From assembly GCA_943704425.1 (NCBI GenBank), contig CALSCP010001653.1:1-62249 (forward strand): DNA of 62,249 bases. The letters are read 5' to 3'. How positions within the stretch are numbered: position 1 is the first letter of the stretch; each line of letters opens with the position of its first letter. The notes below the pieces were generated by a model. That model made no database searches. It was not told where the DNA came from and saw only the letters and a program-made list of their open reading frames with translations. Below are positions 24,101 to 33,458 of the stretch, in pieces. A program made the position numbers and the translations under genes. The stretch is from Ministeria vibrans ATCC 50519 (lineage: Eukaryota; Opisthokonta; Filasterea).

Positions 24101-24949
24101 GTGAGGAGCGCAAAGTTCCAGTGTGGCTGACACAGACGGTCCACTCGCGTCGCTGCCTTTGACAAGAGAAACACCATTGAAGGAGTGGTACAATTCGGCG
24201 GTAAGTGCAGCCACATTGGCATTGTCAGTGCAGATCACGTGCAGACGGTAGCCCGGCGAGAATTGTCGCTTGAGCGCAAGGGCATTGTCGCACGCCTGCA
24301 GTTGTCCCTGACGCAGTAAGACAATACGATCGCTGAGGACGTCCGCCTCGTCCATGTGATGTGTCGAGATAACAATGGTACGCCCGGCACGCAACTTTAC
24401 AATGAGATCCCAAATGGCGCGTCGTGCGTGAGCATCCACGCCGGCCGTGGGCTCATCAAGAAACACAGGCTGTTGCCGGTCGCCAGCAAACGCCATGGCG
24501 ACCGACAGTTTGCGTTTCATTCCACCCGACAGCGACCCAGCCGCACTTGTGCGCTTGTCTTGCAGCTCCACGTCGCGCAGAAGACACTCGATGCGATCGG
24601 GTACATTGGAGACACGCTGGAGCGACGCAAAGAACCACAGGTGACGCTCAACCGACAGCTCATCCCACAAAATGTTGTGCTGCGGACAGAAGCCAAGGCA
24701 CTTTTGAATGAGATGCATCTCCGTCCGAATATCGTGTCCATTAAAGTAAGCTGTGCCCGAAGTGGGCGCAAACAGTCCCGTAAGCAATCCAAACAGCGTT
24801 GTCTAATAGGAGCAGCGTGAAAATTTTAATAATAAGAAAACAAATTAATAATGAGAATAGAAAAATAATTAATAGAGAATAATGAGAATAGTTTTGATAA
24901 TAATAATGATCAGAATAATGATAATAATAATGATAATGATAATAATAAC

Positions 24950-25018
<69 letters not shown>

Positions 25019-27002
25019 TATTATTATTATTATTATTATTTTGCATTAATTTATGTTTTACCTTTCCTGCTCCATTGGAACCCAAGAGACCAGTCACATG
25101 GTTCTCTTCCAAGTCGACTGTCAGTCGATCGAGTGCGGGGATTAGTGGAGGGCGAGGTCGTTTGTGGCGGGGTGTGGGTCGGGCCAAACAGAATCTGGTG
25201 AGGCGGTGCCAGCACGAGACGAGTGTGGAGAAGAGGGACTGAGCCTTGGTTGTTTCATATACTTTGGTGAGTTGACGGATGTGAATGCCGCGTGTGCGTT
25301 TCAAACTGTCGCTGTCGTTGTTGTTGGTGTTGTTAACATCATCATTCGCATTGTCAACAGGGATGACGCCAGGTGGTGAGCAAAGCAAGTCAAAGGGATA
25401 GTACCACTTGTGAGCGAGTCCGTCGGTGGGAAACACAGCGTTGATGTAGGCAGTGAGAGCAAGTAAAACGAGCGACTGAACCATAAGCATAAAGAGTACG
25501 TCAAGAAGAGAAATTTCGGAGGGTGTTGGAGACTGCGCGAGCGTCGACCAGGTGACGCCGGCAAGTAGAAACTCGGCACGAAGAATGATTTGTATGCCGA
25601 GGCCGAGGGCGGTGGCGGGAAATAGCGCAGCAAGACGCTGCATGGCAACGGAGTAGCTGACTGTCTCGCTGGCACGCGTAATAAACACGTACGGCAGAAA
25701 AGAGCAAAAGTAAAAAAGGGCCGAGGCGATGGAGGCCATGCGTGCATTGGAGAAGAGGGCGGCAAAGAAGAAAGACAGGGAAACGGTGGCAATAGCGTAG
25801 AGAAGAAAGAAGGTGCCGACAAGGGCTACGTTGGCGTAGTGAAAAATACCGCCGGCGTACAAGGCCACGAGGGAGAGCACGCTTGAGAGGGACAGAAGCA
25901 AGAGAGTCGAAAGGAACCACGCGAGAAGGTTGGTGCGCAGACGCACGCCAAACACACGCAGGAGAGCCGACAGACGCATTTCTTTTTCATGCACAATGGA
26001 GCGCGTGGTGAGGGCAACTGAATAGACCCACGAGAGAACAAATATCAAAGGCAGCGCACCAATGGATATGAGAGCCTCGCCAAAGGGGGAATACGAGCTG
26101 GACGGGAAAGAGCCCAGATGGAGCATGACGCGATATTCGGAGGCGGGATTGATGCCAGTCTGCGCATGAGTGACCATAGCCATGGCACGAACAATGGCAA
26201 ATTTAAGAGCACTGTCGTGTGATTGAGGCGGAGACTTGGACGGTTCGTTGGTGAAGAGCACGGCGGTATTTTCGTTCTCCGAAGGGTAATGCAAACGGAT
26301 TTGAATAGAACCGCGCGTGTTGAGGGTCGTCGACGACGAAAGCTCAGGCAGATGAAAGACGACGTTGCCAAACATGGTAATTAGATCGAGGCATTGTTGT
26401 TGGGACGTGTGGCTTGGAGGGTTTGGGTTGGCGCGCAGTGACTGGATGGTGCGGATGGCGCTCGACTCGGACGGCATTGTCAGCATTTGGTTGGCGTACG
26501 TCTGTGCGACGGACTCAAAGCGCTCCTGAGATCGAAAGAGAGGACGTAGCCGCGAGGCGGTGACGTTGACATAGGCGTCGCGCAAGAGAGGAGCCGCGGC
26601 GAGCGGAGAAAAGGCCCAGTGGTTGAAGCAGAGGTCCCAGCGATTCAGCTGGACAGCGTTGCAGCGAGCATCGTCAGCACCGTACCTTGCGCAGGTTGCA
26701 ATGTGGTCTGAGAAGTACTGTGCGTCGGCAATGAGCTTGGCGCGTGCCTGTGCGTTGCTCTGGTTGACATAGAGTGGTACTTCGCAACAGTTGAAGGGAA
26801 TGGTTCTGTCATAAACACTGTTGAGCTGAATGAAGTCCCGCGGATACATGATGGCATGCGTGCTGCTTGTGCCGCTCTCCTGCACGCTCCGAACGATCGC
26901 CAGCGTCGCCAACAGCACCACTGGAAGCAATATTTCAACGAGAGTCGACACCAACCGCACGCGCCGCAACGCGAGGTTTTTCAACAGCAGAAGGCGAAGC
27001 AT
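21144..27002 (-). CDS. Full-size ABC transporter, subfamily A (ABCA)
   Basis: Exons 25062-27002, 21755-24802 and 21144-21674 (minus strand) give 1839 residues in TMD1-NBD1-TMD2-NBD2 order. A first membrane span right at the N-terminus (LVEILLPVVLLATLAIV) is followed by a large extracytosolic loop, as in ABCA proteins. NBD1 has GSNGAGK (cut by the first intron), LSGGMKRKLS, VFLDEPTAGVD and STHHMDEAD. NBD2 has GVNGSGKST, LSGGNRRKLA, ILLDEPSASMD (the last residue is across the second intron) and ASHSVDECE. All catalytic motifs are intact. ABCA proteins move lipids or sterols across membranes; the substrate here is unknown. The start chosen is the Met just before span 1; an in-frame Met lies at 27077. 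An acidic stretch encoded by GAG/GAA repeats lies after NBD1 (about 23880-23950). Confidence 0.93.
24955..25042. repeat. (TAA)n/(TTA)n in ABCA intron 1
   Basis: Near-perfect TAA triplets followed by their complement (TTA) fill the end of the 259-base intron 24803-25061. The inverted arrangement could form a hairpin in the transcript. Confidence 0.9.
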
Positions 27003-27250
27003 ACACAAACGTGATTCGACGCAAAAGTCAAAAAGTCTGCCGGTAATTTGCCCGGTAATCATATACTCTCTGATCAATGATCAGTTGCCATTCGCATTTT
27101 GTAATTCGAGAGTGCTCGACTGGATGAGACATGAGCATCGTCGCTGGACGCTGGGCCGACTCAACCAAGGAGTTCAACAATCTAATTATTCTCTGATTCT
27201 ATAATAATTTTATTCATGATCTATCTAATCATTCATATTTTCAATTTTCG
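27003..27250. promoter_or_regulatory. Divergent promoter region, ABCA / DTWD1
   Basis: 248 bases between two start codons on opposite strands. It contains two TGATCA palindromes one base apart (27071-27083). The same palindrome occurs as a pair in the divergent spacer at 61116-61132. Function is inferred from position only. Confidence 0.45.
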
Positions 27251-28166
27251 ATGGCCGGTCCGAGCCGACTGCGATTTTTGTCGGAACTGTCACCGATGGC
27301 ACTGGCAAAGGGGGGCGGTGACGTAGACCCGTTTCATTCGCTGGCGTAAGAGTGACACAACAACAAGAGATTGCTCAACCTCTGTTTGACGCAGAATCTC
27401 TTCCATGGCTCCGCTGCAAGCCAGCACACTGCGCAGCGTGTGTCCGACGTGTGAAGAATCACGGCTGCACTATTGCTATGTCTGCCGAACCCCCATGGCG
27501 CCCACACTGTTCCCAGCTGTCGCGCTGCCCGTTCCACTGCATCTCGTGAAAGACACGCACGAGTCCGACGCCGTATCGTCCGCCCTACACGCCAAAATCC
27601 TGTCGCCCGACCAGGTGACCGTGTACGATGTTGACGCGGGTGGCGACAGCGAGACGGCGCTTCCAGAGCCCTTTCCTCAGGCGACGACCACCGCGGACGA
27701 TCGTCGCTTTCCTCTCGTGCTCCTCTTCCCCTCAAAAGACAGCCAAGTCATCGAGTTTGCCGACCTTCCCGACGACTGGCCTTCGTACGGCTCTGTTGCA
27801 GTTGTAGACGGAACATGGAGACGAGCGAAGCGTATGGTCGTTGTTCCTCGAGCGCTGTTGGTGCACAGCCTGTAACAACCATGTCTGTGTAGGATTGGCT
27901 CAACATGTCTCGCTCAGGTCCCTACCACGTCTCAGTTTTGGTACCTGTTTACGAAACATGCAACTAAAAGACGAATAAGAAAGTAACCCTTTTTGTTTTC
28001 TACCGGTAGACATGGTCAAAACGCGATTTTGGCGTTTTCAGACTGGCAAGACAGGCACTGATTTGGCCACAATTGAAGCAATACACTGCTTTTACTCGCA
28101 GTACCAAAAGAGATTTCAGCGTAAGCATATTGCTACATGGAGGAGAGAAACGACCGACGGAATATA

Positions 28167-28167
<1 letters not shown>
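27251..28167 (+). CDS. DTW-domain tRNA-uridine aminocarboxypropyltransferase (DTWD1-like)
   Basis: Exons 27251-27345, 27395-27860, 27893-27917 and 28010-28167 give about 247 residues. The N-terminal CPTC...CYVC metal-binding quartet, the VVDGTWRRAKRM block (DTW signature, here DGTW) and the C-terminal FWRFQTGKTGTDLATIEAIH block are in the order and spacing of DTWD1, which makes acp3U in the tRNA D-loop using S-adenosylmethionine. The third intron (27861-27892) would be only 32 bases; it was chosen because it restores the family spacing between GTW and FWR. The last exon could instead end at a donor near 28127 and continue past the GA repeat, but the in-frame TAG at 28165 is simplest. The first Asp of the DTW motif is shifted to DGT, so catalytic status should be checked. 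Confidence 0.82.
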
Positions 28168-28260
<93 letters not shown>

Positions 28261-28385
28261 AAGTGATAGAGAGAGAGAGACAGAGAGAGACAGAGAGACA
28301 GAGAGAGACAGAGAGAGACAGAGACAGAGAAACAACGTGATAGAGAGAGAGAAGCAAATAGAGAGGAAACAAAGTGATAGAGAGA
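28168..28385. repeat. (GA)n, GACA-variant and aacaaagtgatag units after DTWD1 stop
   Basis: A GA run starts within a few bases of the DTWD1 stop, then acquires interspersed ACA (gagagacagagagacag) and three copies of an aacaa(a/c)gtgatagagag unit. It lies between two convergent genes; the rest of the spacer to 28502 holds no gene. Confidence 0.9.
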
Positions 28386-28502
28386 GCCTGTTAAGTATTT
28401 CTATAACTATAATAATAATAATATTGATTATTTTTTATCATCCAACTCGAAGAGACTAACGATCGGAAGAGAGAGAGAGTGTGTGTGACATGTGTTTTAT
28501 TT

Positions 28503-30934
28503 TCAAGGACCACACTCGGAAGGCGGACAAGGGCCGAAGGGGTAGACCTCGGGAATGATGGAAATGCCCGTTGTGACCTTCATGGGGTCGAGTTCACTTA
28601 GCTCTGTGCCCATGCGGAATGACGCTTGGATCATAAAGGCAGTCCATCCAACCTGAAATGGAGAAAAAAGCAGAATAAGAGGCAGTCACGTGTGGCGATG
28701 ATGGTGAATTGACTGGTGTCTGTGTGCGTGTGTGTGTGTACCTCTGGCGCCTCCATCTTGACCGTCCAAATGCCTCCGCCCTGAGGCACAAGCTCTTCGC
28801 TGTACCACAGCTGAGGGTTCAAGCATCCTATTCACACGAAAAAATGATTACTATAATCAAGAAGGATTGTGAATAAGTACCGATATCCTTCGGATCACCG
28901 CAGACGATCAGACGCCAATCGCGCTTCTTAGGGTTGTAGGAGTGGTACGCCTTGACCATGTGTGGCTAAACAAGAATAAAAAATACAAAAGAGAAAGGCA
29001 GAGCGGGTGTGAGTGAGGTTGTGATACATTGAGTGAGTTTGTGTGAGAGTGGCATTGTGCGACATTGAGAGTGGATGAATTTGTGTAAGAAAGAGCGTGT
29101 GATGATGGGTGAATAAAAGCGATGTACGCGTGTGAGTGTTTTTTTTTTGGGGGGGTCTTACTTCGGGACTTCCCGGCTCAAGAATCATTGTGATGCGAGT
29201 GCCATTCTCAGTGATTGTGTAGTTGATCTGAAAGAAAGGGAGGAGGAAAACAAATTAATGTTACTTGGTAATAAAAAGTGAATTATTACCTTAGGGCGAG
29301 GAGTATCATGGATGATTGTATGGTACCTACAAAAGAAAGGACAGGAAAAGAGAGAGAGGGTGAGAGAAAAGATGATAACAGCCAGAAAGCTATTCAAACT
29401 CAAAAGCTCTCATTGCTCATTCTCATTCAATACTTTCCTCTCCATCAATTCAACTCGCTCGCTCACTCAGACAATCAACCTCATTCTCTCTCACACACAC
29501 AAAAATACACACTCCCTATCAACGTACCATCCCTGAATCGTTGCGACAATGTCCAGCTGATGTCCAATGAGCGAGTGCTCTGCGTTGGGCACATAGCGCT
29601 GCAGCACATCACCCCCTTGCAGTTTGTTGAAGAACAGATCGGTCGACGTGGGCATGAAGAACTATAAAAGAAAAAAAAAAGAGAGACAGAGGATTAGTTG
29701 TGGGTGACAAAGTTATTCGAAAAACCCCGAGTGATTGCGAATGAGAATATGATAGAAAGAATATACTATAATATTATTAATAATATACCTCATCACCACA
29801 CGCATTGATCATCAAAAGAGGAATGCGAAGACGGTCATACCTACAAACCCCGCAAAAATGATTTGAGTAAAGAATTTCAGTGTCACAGCAAAATCGTAAA
29901 CAAAGCGGTGTTTGTTTTCGCGTTTTCTTACGAAATGTCAATCGAAATGGTATCCAACATTTGCTAAAGAGACACAATAAAAAAACAACTTTAAATAAAA
30001 ACTGAAGACATTAATGACAACACATACCTGAAACACAGGAGTGTTAAGGTACTTGACAACACCCATCTCAGTGTAGTCTAAAGAAGGAGAGACATTAAAG
30101 TTAGGGTTACAATAATAATTATAATTATTATTATTTTTCTTGTACCGTTGAGGGCAAAAGACCAATCACCGTAGCTCTGCCACATGATGTTAAGGGCCTC
30201 GACGAGGTTACCGACGGGAGCGACAATGGGAACGGCCGCAATGACACGCTTGTCGACCATGGCGGTGGTCCATGTGGTCCAGCCGCGCTTGGACGCACCG
30301 GCAACAACAAACCGCTCAACGGGAGTCACACCGGGCATCTGCTTGGTGAAGGCAGTGATGGTGTCGAGTGCACGCACAGCAGCCTTGGTCATAGGCATAC
30401 TATAATAAAATAAGAATAATAATAATGTGTTAAACAATGAGGGTCAGTTGTAAATGTAAACACACACACTCTATGTATCTCTCTTTCTCTTTCACGCACA
30501 CCACTCATATATTTATGTCACATACCGGAGAAGCCAATCGGGCTCTTTGGAGTTCTGGATAAAGTGCATCCAAGTGTAGGCAATTTCGGCGTCCTCTGAG
30601 CGCGCCCGAGGGGGCTGCTCTGCCAAAAAGTGCACAGGCTCATTGGGAATGCTTGCAAGACGCGCAGCAACAGTGCCTCCGGTGAGGCAGAAGGCCTCAA
30701 GGACAGCCTCAATCTTCGTCGGCGGCGACGACTCATGGGGCGTGTGGTCACCGTCAATGTACATCTACACGCACAACGATTTAGATCAACGATTAGATCA
30801 AGAGTCGGTATTTTCGAATAGTCTCGTCGTACCGCGGCAATATCAGTGTTGGAAGGCTTGATGTGGTTCGGAATGCAGATCTGGAGCCAGTGGGTGCGCA
30901 CAGGCGTGTCAGTGTCGTTGGCCGTCAGCCAAGT
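28503..30934 (-). CDS. PhoPQ-activated pathogenicity-related (PqaA-like) hydrolase, 12 exons visible, N-terminus missing
   Basis: Exons on the minus strand, 5' to 3': 30833-30934, 30526-30764, 30146-30399, 30028-30077, 29932-29963, 29789-29840, 29528-29661, 29290-29326, 29162-29227, 28881-28965, 28742-28827 and 28503-28652. All phases agree, giving 428 residues. The family block TWLT...TPVRTHWLQICIPN opens the visible part. Serine-hydrolase elements are VAGASKRGWTTW (nucleophile elbow), NACGDEFF (Asp) and AEHSLIGH (His). PqaA-family proteins have an alpha/beta-hydrolase-like fold, are usually secreted, and occur in bacteria and several protists; their substrate is unclear. About 50-90 residues, including the expected signal peptide, should precede TWLT but are not found upstream. 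The exon density is the highest in the window. Confidence 0.85.
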
Positions 30935-31250
30935 CTGAAACAACAATAAGAGAGAAAAGAGGGAAAAAAAAAGGTGTTTGACCGTTTGAGTACAGAACTC
31001 TCTTTAACAAACACACACACACACACACACCCCTCGTCTACGATAATCTACTATGGGCAACACAAGCTGCGCAGCGAGAAATCGATAAAATGGGGAAAAT
31101 GCAAAGTTTGGCTCAGTCAACTCCGACAGGATAGACGCCATTAGCGACGCACTGGGCTTGCTCACAGCCTCAATTCACTTGTACAGTAGGGTGCACGCCC
31201 CACTGCGCAAAGCAGGAGACCGTCTGTGCCCAGAAATAACACTCGAAAAC

Positions 31251-31283
<33 letters not shown>

Positions 31284-31287
31284 GTAG
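30935..31287. other. Suspect junction between two 5'-truncated head-to-head genes
   Basis: The spacer contains (AC)n at about 31011-31030, a run of 29 T at 31253-31281, and a minus-strand open segment (31141 down to about 31030) beginning MASILSELTEPNFAFSPFYR that looks like the N-terminus of some other protein. The gene on the left lacks its N-terminus and the gene on the right lacks almost all of the myosin motor. A real divergent promoter cannot fit such losses, so sequence is probably missing here. Confidence 0.6.
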
Positions 31288-33025
31288 TACCTCCCGGCCA
31301 AGCTGAGCTCGCTCGACCCCCGTACTTTCTGCCAGGCGCTCTTCAAAGCCCTTGGTATGGACGAGAGCCATTTCCAGTTCGGTACATCCAAGGTCTTCTT
31401 CAAGTCTGGCAAGTTCGCCGAGTTCGACACCATGACCAAGGCTGACCCGGAGAATCTCGCCAAGCTCGTCGAGAAGGTAAAACCACCCCTCCCTCTATGT
31501 TGGCTTTAATCAACCTCCTATCTCTCTCTCTCTCTCTCTCTCTTCTTGCTTCAGGTTATGGTCTGGCTTCTCAAGAAGCGTTGGCGCAAGGTCATCTACA
31601 CGGGTCTGGTGGCGGAGAAACTCCGTCGCAAGATTTTGTACCGTGGTGCGGCGCTCATTATTGCGCAGAAGATTTGCCGTGGCTACCTCGCCAACCGCAA
31701 GTATCGCCCCAAGATTGTGGTGCGTCGTCGCATCACCAGCATCGACGAGCAGCTCGCTATGGTCAACCAGATTTGCGCCAAGCTCAAGAAGGACAAGGAT
31801 AAGTTTGCCAAGAAGTCGGATGCCATTGGTGCCGATGTCAAGGCGCTCAAGGACAACTTCTGGTCGTCGTCCAACAGCGACCTCAAGGGTCAGGCGGACA
31901 AGATTGACGATGCGGTCGCTAAGCTCATCTCGGAGCTGAAGAAGCAGAAGAAGGAGCAAGAGGAGGAGGACCGTCTGCGCCAGCTGCAGGAAGAGGCGGA
32001 GCGCGAGAAGAAGCGCAAGGAGGAGGAGGAGCGCCGTGCCAAGGACGAGGAGGAGGACCTTAAGAAGAAGGTCGAGATGGAGAAGGCGCGCCAGGCCGAG
32101 GAGGAGGCCGAGAAGAAGCGTCAGGCCGACTATGCCAAGCAGCTCGAGAAAGAGGCTGCTGACCCGAAGCTCATGGCACAGAAGGTTCGCGAGAAGCAAG
32201 AGGATCTCATGAACGAGCAGTCGCGTCGTGATCAAGAGATGGCCTACCGTATGGGACACGAGTCCGGCGAGGCTGGCGAGATCCAAAAGGAAGAGCAGAC
32301 TGAGGCGGCTCTTCGTGCCAAGGCGGCCGCCAAGGCCCGCAAGAAGGGAAAGCACGACGTCAGCAAGCTCAAGTACAGCGAACTGCGTGACATTATCAAC
32401 ACCTCGTGCGACATGGACCTGCTCGAGGCGTGCCGTGAGGAGTTCCATCGTCGTCTCAAGGTGTACCACGCCTGGAAGACAAGACACGCCAACAACGCCG
32501 CAGGTGGCCCCGCCGGTGGTGCGCGTGCTCCCGGTACCGTTGCGCCCGCCGCCAGTGGCCCACCGCCGCCGCCCGCTCGTAAGGCCTCCAAGGCGACCAC
32601 GCCCCCGCAGCGTTTCTTCAAGATTCCTTTCATCCGGCCCGTCGACAAGCAGACCACCGACAAGTCGCAGATGTACAAGAAGAAGGGCTGGTGGTATGGT
32701 AAGTGGATGAAGCATAAACTAAAAAGAAAGTATATACGTGTTTGATTTTGTTTAACCCTCCATTATTTTTCTTTTTTTTTTAAAAAAAATAGCTCACTTC
32801 GATGGTGCTTGGGTTGCGCGACAGCTCGAATGGCACCCCGAGCGTCCTCCCGTGCTCTTGATTGCTGGCAAGCACGATCTCGACATGTGCGAATTGTCGC
32901 TTGAAGAGACTGGTCTCACGCGCAAGCGTAACGCCGAGATTGACGCCGAGGAGTTTGAGAAGGCCTGGAAGGATAACGGTGGTCAGCCGTGGGTGCCTCG
33001 TGCGCCCGCCGGCAAGAAGAAGTAG
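31288..33025 (+). CDS. Myosin VI heavy chain, C-terminal part (motor head missing)
   Basis: Exons 31288-31476, 31555-32698 and 32793-33025 give 521 residues. The first exon is the end of the converter ([33 protein letters not shown]) running into the class VI insert 2 ([19 protein letters not shown]), which in animal myosin VI reverses direction. An IQ-like helix ([15 protein letters not shown]) follows, then a helical bundle, a long charged E/K/R single-helix stretch (about 31930-32230), and the cargo-binding domain with [20 protein letters not shown], the RRL adaptor motif ([12 protein letters not shown]), [11 protein letters not shown] and the WWY motif (KGWWYAHFDG), whose Ala codon is split by intron 2. 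The last ~20 residues of animal myosin VI are replaced by a short basic tail. The ~740-residue motor that should precede 31288 is absent, most likely an assembly fault. Confidence 0.95.
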
Positions 33026-33033
33026 TCCGGCAT

Positions 33034-33084
<51 letters not shown>

Positions 33085-33458
33085 CTGTGTGTGTGTGTTT
33101 GTGTTTGTGGCTGTGTGTGCGTGAGTGCGGGATGTGCGTGAGAAGATTGGAGTCACGAAACGTCAGTGTGAGACCAATGCCATTTTTTTTGTGTGTGCGT
33201 GACTCGGGTGAAACTGCTCGTTTGTGTGTGTTTATGTGGCATTACCTCTGGTTCACTGTCTGTCATGTCCTCCATTCTCTTTGCGCGCGTCTTTCACCTA
33301 TTCACATTCAGTCATCTTCCCCAAAACGAAAAAAGAAGAGAGATGAATACAAATTAGCTAAACATTCCAAATAAGTCTTTTTAATTTAATGATTTAATTG
33401 TAGAGCTACAATATATATTCAGGGGTGGTACATATACATCAAAATATGTGCAAACGCT
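33026..33458. other. Spacer with (GA)n and GT-rich repeats after myosin VI
   Basis: A GA run (about 33037-33083) begins 11 bases after the myosin stop, followed by GTGTGT-rich DNA to about 33240. No gene is supported; the open frame through the GT-rich part is low-complexity. Confidence 0.7.

Noticed and set aside
24955-25042. Possible CRISPR-like or other direct-repeat array
   Set aside because: It is a simple TAA/TTA triplet repeat in a spliceosomal intron; no spacers, and the genome is eukaryotic.
33087-33374. 95-codon frame after myosin VI
   Set aside because: Composed of GTGTGT-derived Val/Cys repeats; no coding character.
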